From Amphimedon queenslandica (lineage: Eukaryota > Porifera > Demospongiae > Haplosclerida > Niphatidae): DNA of 29,429 bases. Both the position numbers and the translations under genes were made by a program. Below, piece after piece: positions 17,411 through 26,909 of this stretch (within the stretch, counting starts at the first letter, position 1; the number at the start of each line of letters is the position of its first letter). Under the pieces are notes generated by a model. The model saw only the letters and a program-made list of their open reading frames with translations. It was not told where the DNA came from and ran no database searches. The stretch spans positions 104,458 to 133,886 of the forward strand of contig NW_003546496.1 in assembly GCF_000090795.2 (NCBI RefSeq). The letters run 5' to 3'.

Positions 17411-19857
17411 TTAATATTTACAGTAGATACCATGCATACATGTACATGTACATGTATGTGTACATGTACAATATACACCCTGTACCTTTGGTCTTGATCC
17501 ATTTCTTGTGGTGGATATTTTAGCTGGTGGTAAATGGTAAGGTATCTTAAGGTCAGCCTCTTGTTTGAGTAGCTGAGAGACAGTTAGTGTCTGTTGTCTG
17601 TGGTATGGGGCTGGCTTTGGGACTGGAAGAGGCCTCCTTATATCAAATTGCTAGAAAGAGAGAGAGAGAGGGAAAGCATTTAATTGTACATTAATATGTT
17701 CATGTACTGTACATAGTACGGTACATTATGCACATCATGATGTACATGTACATGTATATTATCTACATGTACATGTACATTTACATAAAAGTTTTCTTTA
17801 TTTCAATTACTTTTGATGTTATGTCTGAAGTTTGTTTTGTTTGCCCACCGATTATGGTACGACTGATCGGATCACGAATGGGCTGTCCTACTTGCCCACT
17901 TTCTACCCAAGTAGCTGTTGATAACTATAACGATTAAAATAATAATTAAAAGAGAAGAGATTAGTGATTTCTTACTGCTTCATTGTTTTCTTTAATGACC
18001 TCAAGTGGTGGAGGATAGAGAGAGGGAGGAGGAGGGGGAAGAGGGGGAGAGAGAGAAGAGGTGAGAGAGAGTTGATGGTTACATGAATTTGTGGATCTCT
18101 CTATTACTTCTTTCTTCTTATTTTCAAAATTACCAAAAACATCAACTAACAATTTCCCATCGTCTGCCTTTAGCGGTGCTCCTCCTCCAGACTTACCCCA
18201 TGGAGAATAAGCTAAAAATAGTAACAAAGCATTAAAATATAGGGCATTTAAAAAATATATACAAATACCATTACTATCAATATTTGGTTCTTTGTTTCTT
18301 CTTTCTCTCATTCTCACTCTTTTTTCTCCAAGTCCATTGAGCCAAGCTCCTACATCTTTCTCTTCTTCCCTTCTCTTCTCCACCAACAGCTTTCCACTGT
18401 TGTTTCTCTTAGGGTAGCTATTGCCCCATGGGAAGTAAGGCTCAAATGTCTAATAGAGAAAGAAGAGGTAACAGCACTATTATTGGTCTTCTCCTGTATG
18501 TACTGGTTTCACAAAGCCACTTGGTTTATCTTCTATTATCTGTTGCTCTATTCATGTATAATATAAAATGAGATTCAATCTACACTGTACATTAAATTTT
18601 TGAGATTTATTAGACATAAATGTACAAGTATTGCTCTAAAATTGTGCATGAAATTGTATTTACCAAGTCTTCTAGCATATCTTGCTTTCTCCTCTTGCTC
18701 TTTCTGTAGCATCTCCTTCTCAAGCTCACTCCTTTCTCTTTTCAATTGCTGTGGAGGCTCCATATTTTGGCTTGGTTTATACCTCTGTATAAGGGCAAAG
18801 TATTTTTTAGCAGGCAATAATAAATTGTTAGCGTTCGTTAGCAACTTTCGCATAAAATAATGTTATTCATTAGTAGCTGGAAGGTTTTGAATGCTTTAGT
18901 GATAAAAGCAAGGAATTTGCTCCAATCTCAAGTATATGCATGTACATGTACAAGTACTTACGAGTGATTGATCTATCTCTTTCTTTAATTGTTTCTGAAA
19001 TCTCGTGTCAGGATCAGCAACAACTGATGCGTCGACATTACCAGAATCGCTGCGTCTTGGAGCCCCGCCTCCAGGCTTACCAAAAGAACTGTAGAAATCG
19101 TCTGATGTTTTTAGCTGAGTCGGAGCCAGGAATCTTCTTCGTTGTGCAAGCAATGTCCCTGATCTGGTGACCTGAATTAGCGTAATTTTAGTATCATGTT
19201 GTTAATTTTGTTAATTTTTTTCTCTTACTCTTGGAGCTCCACCACCTCCTCCTCCCCAGGGATGATATGTTTTAAGCATTTCTAAATCCTAGAGACATCA
19301 TTCACATACAGTATGAACTATTCATAATTTATTATTCCAACTTTTCTTTTTTCTTGCATTTCCTTCTCTTTCTCCAATCGTCTTTTCTCCAAGGCTTGTC
19401 GCAAGTCTTCATCTATATTGAAGTAACACTTGTACATGTACATGTATAATTATCAGAAAAATTATAGAAGCAGTCATTTACTCTCAAGGTGATACTTACC
19501 TGCTGCCTTTTGCTCTTTAATTCTTCTCATCCTTTGCTCATGCAAACTTCATGAAAAAGATATCATGTCTATTTTTATAACTTAACAATAATGTGCTCAC
19601 TTTTCGTCCTCTTGTATCTTTACTCTCCGAAATCTCTCACCCCCTTCTTCTCCTTCCCCACCAATAGGTCCCTTACTCTCAACGTTGTCCTTGATAATGG
19701 CTTCCAGTAGTTTTGTTCGTCTGTGATGACCGAGGTCTCTCTTAGCAGCACCACTCAGTGTGACACGGGACGTGCTCTGTAGCTCGAAGTAACGCTTGTG
19801 GAAGCACCTTAAAGGGCGGCTTATTCTACTTTCCCAGTGAGGCTGCCGGTAAGACAT
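17411..19857 (-). CDS. CSPP1-like centrosome/spindle/cilium protein
   Basis: Centrosome and spindle-pole associated proteins act on microtubules at centrioles and in cilia. Exons 19601-19857, 19500-19546, 19342-19412, 19229-19288, 18962-19171, 18664-18784, 18504-18547, 18269-18449, 17976-18211, 17811-17924 and 17650 to about 17411; phases agree throughout, about 526 residues. The hallmark is the CSPP1 motif 'YNPWGKGGGGAPL': here TYHPWGGGGGGAPR, FYSSFGKPGGGAPRR, a decayed PYFPWGNSYPK and AYSPWGKSGGGAPLKADDGK. Between them are Lys/Glu-rich coiled-coil stretches (LEKRRLEKEKEMQEKRK, RERSELEKEMLQKEQEEKAR). A proline-rich low-complexity stretch follows the last motif. It is much shorter than vertebrate CSPP1 (over 1,200 residues). 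The last exon may instead splice at 17486; the tail read to 17411 is repeat-like (CTCTHTC) and doubtful. Divergent from the WD40 gene. Confidence 0.78.
17437..17470. repeat. ACATGTACATGT palindromic repeat
   Basis: CATACATGTACATGTACATG followed by TATGTGTACATGTACA. One of more than a dozen such runs in the window (others near 1018, 1531, 3264, 9016, 12317, 12943, 13105, 14298, 15761, 16046, 16934, 17741, 18938, 19430 and 26257), nearly all in introns or spacers. Confidence 0.8.
17741..17786. repeat. ACATGTACATGT palindromic repeat, double run
   Basis: Two runs, TGTACATGTACATGTA and CTACATGTACATGTACATTT, ten bases apart in an intron of the CSPP1-like gene. Confidence 0.8.
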
Positions 19858-19995
19858 GTTCCTTCAGGTTTCATTGCAGTTATTTACCGGCAGTTGGCGG
19901 CAGTCACACGTGGAGTGGTCTTGTTGTCATAGCAACATAATGGGCGGGGCTCAGTTTGCACCAAACAGGAGGGTGGGGCTGGTTAGATTTGTATC
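19858..19995. promoter_or_regulatory. 138-bp bidirectional promoter between the CSPP1-like and WD40 genes
   Basis: Head-to-head starts at 19857 (-) and 19996 (+). The spacer is GC-rich for this window and carries GGGCGGGGCTCAG and GGGTGGGGCTGG (GC-box-like) plus TTGTTGTCATAGCAACATAA, which contains GTCATAGCAAC. That resembles half of an RFX X-box, the element of many ciliary gene promoters. Factor assignments are inferred. Confidence 0.5.
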
Positions 19996-21056
19996 ATGGG
20001 AGGCAAAGGCTCCAAGCCTATTAGAAAGACAGCAGGCGAGCCTCATCGAGGAGTACTAGTCCACACACTAAAAGAGCACAAAGACCATGTCCTTTGTGTC
20101 CGTTTCTCTCCAGATGGTCGCTACATAGCCTCAGGCTCAGCGGACAAAACCTTAGCAATATGGGAGACACACAATATGAAGCTACTCCAGCACATTAAAG
20201 GACACAAAGCTGAAGTGAACGCCATCTCTTTCTCCCCAGACAGCACAATGCTCCTCACCTGCGGTAGGGACAGCAAGGTAGCACTCTGGAACGTGAGGAA
20301 AGGAGATAAGATCTATGCAACTCATCTCTATCAGTTTGGCCCTTTCATGAGTTGCTCCTTCTCTCTTGACTCAAGCAAGCTATTTGCAACCTCCAGCGAG
20401 AGAGGATGTATTACACTGTGGGATATGAGTGAGCAGAAAGTAAGGATTAAATATACAGTCTGTAAAAGCATTCAGTGTTCAATGATTAATACATGTATTC
20501 TCACTGTTTAGCTAGTTATTGTTGCAATAATTGTTTCTTTTTTCTTTAAAAGGTAAAGAAGAGGTTCCTAGAGGGTCATAGCAATGAAGTATTCCAAGTC
20601 TCTTTCTCTCCTGACAATATCCACCTTGCATCCTGTGGTAATGATAAGAGGATTATCCTCTGGAACAGGACCTCTGGGAAAATTGTAGAGAAATTGAAAG
20701 ACAAGTACAGCCCAATATTTGCTTTTTGCTATAACGACAATGGAACAATGATTGCTGCAGTAGTTGAAGGAGAGAGGGTCAAGATATGGAGTACTATCAC
20801 TAATGAGATTGTGTTTGTGCTTGAGGGACATCACACGTCACCTGTGAGCTCATGCTCCTTCTCACCCGATGGATCCATGCTAGCTACTGTATCTGGGGAC
20901 AAGACATATGCACTATGGGATGTATCAGATCCTCATGCTCCTCCTGTTTATCATGCAAGGGGACACGAGGGCTGGGTGCAGACTGTTGCATTTTCACCTG
21001 ATGGGATCTATCTAGCTACAGGAGGGAATGACCACTTAATTAATGTATGGATTTGA
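19996..21056 (+). CDS. Seven-repeat WD40 protein with N-myristoylation-type start
   Basis: Exons 19996-20439 and 20553-21056, 315 residues, phase 0 junction. Seven WD40 repeats make one complete propeller: LKEHKDHVLCVRFSPDGRYI..., IKGHKAEVNAISFSPDSTML..., YQFGPFMSCSFSLDSSKL..., LEGHSNEVFQVSFSPDNIHL..., DKYSPIFAFCYNDNGTM..., LEGHHTSPVSSCSFSPDGSM... and ARGHEGWVQTVAFSPDGIYL.... Most end in W plus D/N/E. Such propellers are scaffolds. The N-terminus MGGKGSKP has Gly2 and Ser6 as required for N-myristoylation, followed by basic residues (KPIRK), so it could be tethered to membranes. Overall it recalls WDR38 and the WD part of WDSUB1; I cannot choose an orthologue. Confidence 0.9.
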
Positions 21057-21193
21057 TATAAGAAAGAAACTGCAAAACATCCAATTTTTTCAGTTATTTA
21101 TTCATTATGTTGTTATTATTCTTTGTTGCCATAACAATTGATAATTGCGCATTTATGATGACACGTTTTGTTACTAAATATAGGCACTGATGG

Positions 21194-21200
21194 TATAAAA
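21194..21200 (+). promoter_or_regulatory. TATA box of the sirtuin gene
   Basis: TATAAAA in GGTATAAAAGGTGGGGCTG, 55 bp before the start codon and 137 bp after the WD40 stop. The short distance implies a 5' leader of roughly 25-30 nt. Confidence 0.6.
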
Positions 21201-21254
21201 GGTGGGGCTGATAGCTGGCAGCTAAAGATAAACGTTTGAGACTGTTAAAGTATC

Positions 21255-23964
21255 ATGGCACATACAGCTAGAAAAAAGGATGAAAAGAAAGAGTTCTTTG
21301 ACCCTCCTGATGTACTAGAAAAGAAAGTGGAGCAACTGGCTCAATGGATCAGAGAGAGCAAACACATGATTGCTTTCACTGTTAGTACTCTTGTCTCCAC
21401 TAGCCAAATTAGATATTTATATTATTTTATAGGGAGCAGGTATTAGCACAGCAGCTGGAAGTAAGTGCATCTTCTACTTGACAAAAATTTTTTAATTATT
21501 TAAAAAATTATAGTTCCAGATTTTCGTAGTGGAATGGACACTAAACTAAGCACAGGTAAGCATCATAAATACTGATAATTCTCATCCTTTTATTCTTCAA
21601 CAGGCCCGGGTGTGTGGGAGCTTAAAGCTAAAGGAGTTGCAACTCGTGACACAAAACACAAAGTGACTGTAGCAGTCAAAGCATTGCCTACACCAACACA
21701 CATGATGATAGTGAAACTGCAACAAGTAAGTGAAGTTTATTAAAGTTGAGCCGCTATAATCTTTTTGCTCTTTGTGGGATAACTAATGTGCTGTGTCAAC
21801 AAATAGAGTTAGAGAAATCTACTATTTTTATATCATTACCATTTTGTTTAATGGTCAAAATGCAATAAAAATGTAGCAAGAATATGCATTGTGTTAATTG
21901 GTATTAATAAGGATATTAGTCATTATCTCCTTTTGCTGCAGGAAGGAATATTAAAGTGTTGCATTAGCCAAAACACTGACGGACTTCACAGGAGGAGTGG
22001 ACTACCTAGAGAAGGTAGTTAGTGATTATTCATAGTCACATGATTGTCATGTGATCCTTGTTACCTCCACATACATACTCATATAGCACTGGCAGAGTTG
22101 CATGGTAATACGAATCTTGAAGTATGCAAGAAGTGTGGACGAGAGTATCTGAGGGACTTTCGGGTGAGGAATGCCAAGAGAGTCAAAGACCATCGAACAG
22201 GTTATTAAAAATTCATAAAAAATTCAATTTTGATTGGAATCAGTTCAAACTTTTTACGCAACATAAGTACATGTATATGCATCAGAAAACATTATAAAAA
22301 TCAAAAAAAATTTTTTTGTAATTTTTGACAAAATTTGGCCAGCGACCATGGACTATAACTTTTGCTCGATTTTGAAGAAACTTTAAAAATTCATAAAAAA
22401 TTTAATTTTGGTTGGAATTAGTTTAAACTTTTTACATGACATAAGAACATGTATATGCATCAGAAAAAATTATAAAAATCAAAAATTTTGACCTTGTCAT
22501 TTTTGAGAAAATTTGGCCAGCGACCATTATAGTACAGGGACTTTGGCCTGATTTTGGAGAAACTTTAACAATTCATAAAAAATTAATTTTTATCAGAATC
22601 AGTTTAAAATTTTTAAACAACATAAGAACATGTATATGCATCAGAAAAAATATAAGAATAGAAAATACTTTCTTTTTCAATTTCGGTGAAACTTGACCCA
22701 AGACCATGTACTGTAGTACAGGGTTTTGGCTTAATTTTTAGCAGCTTTGAAATTTCATTAAAAAATAAATTTTGATCAAAATAAGCTCAAACTATGTATG
22801 CAACATAAGTACATGTATAAGAAATTAAGAATGTAATAAAAATAAGTTCTAATTTATTTGCCAAATAATTTGCCTTGTACTCATTGTTGTTCAGAACATT
22901 CAAATTTTTAACCAAAAGTGTTCCATGCTAAAAACAGCTATGGTAAAGTAATGTAATAATTATGCATTGTTTGCATCGATAATTTAGGTAGAAAATGTGA
23001 CAATCCAAACTGTCAAGGCATCTTACGTGACACAATAATAAACTTTGGAGAAGACCTTCCAGACAGTAAAAGAAAAATAAAATTAGAGAAAAAATGTCTA
23101 TAAGCAAAATTTTCTTTTAATTTATTACTAGGCGAGTTGACAAGAGGTACAGAAGAAGGTGAGGTAGCAGACCTTTGCTTAGCAATGGGATCTAGTCTCA
23201 CTGTGACTCCAGCGGCTGACATACCAGAGGTTAGTCAGTATAGCGTCTCACATAATAGTCACATGAACTATCATTACAGTGTGTTGCTGAGAGAGGAGAA
23301 AAGCTAGTTATAGTTAACCTGCAAAAGACACCGTTGCACAGTATGGCTGCACTATGCATTCATGCTAAATGTGAAGAAGTATCCACAATGGTAATGGAGA
23401 AGCTTGGACTGCCCATACCTGAGTTTAGACTGAAGAGAAGAGTATTCATTAAAGTGACACAAAGTACTAAAGGACCTTCTGAGGAACAGGTTTCTCTATC
23501 AATAGAAGGACAGGACATGTATGGATTCTATTTCTCATTTCTAACTGGAGTAAGTCAAGAAAAATTTAAATTTTTAATATTTTCATTTAATTTTAAAGGT
23601 TACAGTGTCTGTGGGTGAAAGACCCCAACAGTTGCAAGAGCCTTTCTTTATCAGGTTTCCATGGAGAGCATCAGCTGGTGCCTCATCAGATGAAATGAAG
23701 GCTCAACTGACGTTTCATTTTCAAGGACATTATGGTGAACCACCACTTGATAAAGAACTGATTATTAAAAAGGGAGTGAAAGGTATTTAGTAAAATAATT
23801 ATTATTCCTGATTAAATAGCTCTAATTGGTTTGTTATAGATATGCAGCTCAAGTTATTATTGATTTATAATCCAGAAACAAGAGAATGGAGTGTAGAAGA
23901 TGATGTTGCTGCTGCAGTAGTTCCAACTGCAAGCATAAAGAAGCTAACACTCAAGGACAAATAA
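21255..23964 (+). CDS. Class IV sirtuin (SIRT6/7-like NAD-dependent deacylase)
   Basis: NAD-dependent protein deacylase of the nuclear SIRT6/7 group. Eleven exons: 21255-21380, 21433-21460, 21514-21555, 21604-21725, 21942-22014, 22087-22200, 22988-23065, 23132-23229, 23280-23549, 23599-23782 and 23840-23964; phases consistent, 419 residues. Motifs: GAGISTAAGIPDFR (NAD binding), ISQNTDGLHRRSGLPRE, catalytic His in LAELHGN, zinc cysteines in VCKKCGREY and CDNPNCQG, INFGEDLPDS, MGSSLTVTPA and VIVNLQKTPL. The QNxDGLHxRSG and LRDTI-x-FGE patterns are SIRT7-like. Two oddities: extra residues after PDFR (SGMDTKLSTGPGVWE, where SIRT6/7 have GP.GVW), and a C-terminal region of about 150 residues of beta-rich character containing FHFQGHYGEPPL. 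All catalytic residues are present. Exact SIRT6 versus SIRT7 orthology is unresolved. Confidence 0.93.
22205..22860. repeat. Satellite tract, ~178-bp units, inverted relative to the LIAS tract
   Basis: Three and a half units in the sirtuin intron. Landmarks repeat at 22338, 22516 and about 22697 (GCCAGCGACCAT..., then TAGTACAGGG), spacing 178-181 bp. Each unit has AACTTTAAAAATTCATAAAA, AATCAGTTCAAACTTTTTAC, CATAAGTACATGTATATGCA and TCAGAAAACATTATAAAAAT. The reverse complement aligns with the LIAS intron monomers (TTTTCTGATGCATAT, AAAAAGTTTGA.C.GATTCC). Confidence 0.8.
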
Positions 23965-24216
23965 TAATTAAGTTACATTGAAAAAAGTAAAAAATACAAC
24001 AAATGCAATAACAATAGATCATGGCTTCAAAATGATTGAGAGTTCATGTCTTTAAACAGACACAAACTAAAAGTCAAAAAATTACAACAAATGCAAAAAT
24101 TGAACACACATTAATGTGTGAGTTATTTACAATAGATGACTTCAAACAAATAGACACAAACAATTGAACTTTATTGAATAAATGCAGAAGCAGGGCTCCT
24201 GGTATAAGTGATAAAA

Positions 24217-26051
24217 TTATTTTGAAAATTTCAACCTGTTGACACCAGAGAATGATACTCTATGTCGCTCGTCTAATACAAGCCATTCTAACGTATCATT
24301 GGACTCAAATGAATCATTGGACTCAAGCGACCTCACCAGTGTGCGTGCTCCAAACATATTAATATTGGTATGGGAGAGAGAGAGAACACGTAGTGTTTGA
24401 TTTATGCATAAAAGACTAGCCAGTGACCGACAGCTTTCAGAAGTAATACAAGAATTAAAATCAAGCGACAGAAATGTAAGAGTTACGTTAATTTTCAATG
24501 AATGTGCCAAAATTTTGACACCCTCATCATTAATTGTGTCATGAGTAAGCAGTAAACGCTTCAATGTCAAGTTGTCTGCCATTAGCACGGAAAAATGGTG
24601 GTCAAACTCGTTTAATGGGCTTGAGCGTATACTGAGACACTTTACAGATTGATCTGTTAATACAGATGGTACAAATGACTTTAAAGTTTTGAGGGTTAAG
24701 TTCTCGAAAAAGATCTCATCTTTGGCCTCCATATGTCGCTTTGAGGATGATGATTCGGTAATGTGCTGTACCTTACTGTCAGATTCAATTTGTTCTAGAA
24801 AAGGTAATACAGTAAAATAGCATATAAAAGGTGTGTAAATGTATAAAAATCTAATTGGAGTGAAATTTTCAGTTCATTACCAGATATAAAATGTAGAACT
24901 ATGATACATTTTACGTACCAGGTGTTCTTTCTTTTTTTTTAATTTCAGATTCAAGCTTTTCATTCTCAAACATCAGTGCTTTATTCCGAGCTTTATGCAT
25001 TTTATTCTGTTCCTGCAATTCAGAAACAGATCCTAAAAAATAAATTGAGCTAGCATGGTCGATTCAATAATACTGGTATCATACTAGATAATTGTTCCAG
25101 TTTTTTGTCAGCTAAATGTTGCTTCATTTCTGTAGTGTAAGTTGACAGACAATCTTTTGATCAGTACATACCTTGTATTTTTTCTCTTGATTCTTCTTTT
25201 TTGGCTTTCTTTAGCTCTTGAAGTGCTTCAAGCAATGAAAACACCATTTTTTCCAAAATAACAATTTTTGAATCTATTCCTTTTAATTCAATAACATAAA
25301 ATTAGTCAGTATAATGCAAACAATAATTATTAGAGTCTGTATTGTATTGTACATATGATGTGGTCAGTGGCAGTAATTTAAAAGCATTATCATTTTTAAT
25401 TGTATCAATTATGTCAAGCTATACCTTCGTTGACTTTTGCTGACTCTGCTGGACAAGGTACATCAATATTCCCTGCTATTCATGAATTTTTTATCACTAT
25501 TGTTTATTGATAAAAATATTCATCTTACTTGGTGTCACTTCAATCTTCCCAATAACAAACTCACTGATGCCTTGAGTTTTTGATGACTCAGTTGGTGTTG
25601 CTCTAATCTTCCCACCAACATACTCACTGATGCCCTGAGTTGTTGATGACTCAGTTGCACATTGACCTGTGACAAAAGCATCATATACATGCATTATGCA
25701 GTAGCATCATTCGTCTATGGTCTATTTTAACTTACGAGTTGTTCCCTCATAAATTGTCATGAGATTTTTTTCATAATTGTCAGCAACATGTTCTGTATTT
25801 GGACATTTTCTTAAATCTTCCAGCAATTTTCTCCTGCTTAAATCAGGAGTGTTTAACAACAGTTCCAACAATGCTATGGTCTTATCAGGGATGAGGGCTT
25901 TAATATCCTCATTCAAATCTTGCTTCCTTACAGCCAAAACCAATCTAAATGAAAGCCAACTTTTCTCAAAATCAATATATTCAACTAGCTCTTTTGAAGT
26001 TGGCTTCTGTGTTAAGAAATCATCAAAAGAGTAGTTCTTGTTGGAACACAT
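24217..26051 (-). CDS. CARD-like / coiled-coil / leucine-rich repeat protein
   Basis: Exons 25736-26051, 25529-25666, 25425-25472, 25172-25279, 24919-25032 and 24217-24794; 433 residues. N-terminus (1-105): helical death-fold-like domain, FDDFLTQKPTSKELVEYI, LIPDKTIALLELLLNTPD and RRKLLEDLRKCP, most like a CARD. Then a linker with a 21-residue unit present twice (TESSTTQGISEYVGGKIRAT and TESSKTQGISEFVIGKIEVT), a coiled coil over three short exons (EKMVFSLLEALQELKKAKKE; ELQEQNKMHKARNKALMFEN), and C-terminal NLRC-type LRRs (LKRLLLTHDTINDEGVKILA, LTFLSLDFNSCITSESCRSL, LRVLSLSHTNINMFGARTLV). No NACHT or other NTPase is present. All five introns are phase 1, so every internal exon is symmetric. 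Likely a cytosolic innate-sensing or adaptor protein. The CARD call is by pattern only. Confidence 0.75.
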
Positions 26052-26650
26052 AATTGTTTTCAGCCGTATACTAGATCGTGTTTGTGTAAAACGGTCTATA
26101 CATATTATAAACAATATGTGGCATTACTACGTACTCTTGCTGGCATGCATTTCCTTTTTGTGAATGTGTATCATTTCTATGACCAGATGCAATAACAATT
26201 ATGAATCATTTATGAACTAATAACAAAAACAAACAAGTCATGAGCATAATTGCAGGTGTACATGTATATGCACTGTTAATTTATTAATAAAATAGTTTGA
26301 TTAACAATAAACAAAATATGCAGCACTAAAAATATAATGTGTGTATTATATGCCATGATAATATATGGGTAAATAAACTGACATCAAGGATACTTTGAAT
26401 TGATATTACCCGAAGTATCTAATGTGGAGGGTGTATTAACCCATATCAGTGTGTTTAACATAATTATCTCATGTGTACTATATCCTAACACTATTACATC
26501 AGTCTAGCTCCCATACAAAAAGTTGATTATTACAAAGGAAATGAAAGGTAGCAAGTTATGCCAAGTTATTATTTATTTATATAATCTACACCAAACAAGT
26601 GGATGAAATATTTTTAAATTTTAAGATATTTTAAAAACTTTACAAATAGC
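26052..26650. other. AT-rich spacer, no gene recognised
   Basis: Between the CARD/LRR start and the death-domain remnant. Contains one GTGTACATGTATATG element near 26257 and otherwise low-complexity AT-rich sequence. No open frame with coding character seen on either strand. Confidence 0.5.
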
Positions 26651-26733
26651 TAACTAGATCTATCAATACTTGCAAATTTTTTAGCTGCAGCACTGTCATC
26701 AGTAGCATCCATCAAATTTTCACAAGTAGCTCT
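26651..26733 (-). pseudogene. Remnant of a death-domain 3' exon
   Basis: On the minus strand the frame reads RATCENLMDATDDSAAAKKF, matching the end of the neighbouring gene's last death domain (GATWQNLIKAVKDTGDKATA). The similarity covers only the final helices, with no splice site or upstream half. It lies about 180 bp beyond the ZU5/death gene's stop, so it is best read as a decayed tandem copy of the last exon. Confidence 0.45.
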
Positions 26734-26909
26734 TAACTAAGTCTGTATTAATATTACAGAGCTCTAAGCATCAACGTCAATGTGCACTAAGTTATACAGC
26801 ATTATTAATTATGCAAGCAAGATGTTGCAATTTGGAAATTAAAAACCATATTAATGAAGAGAATTACAAAATTATGCCATTATGCATTTTGAAACTTTGA
26901 CTATTTTAG

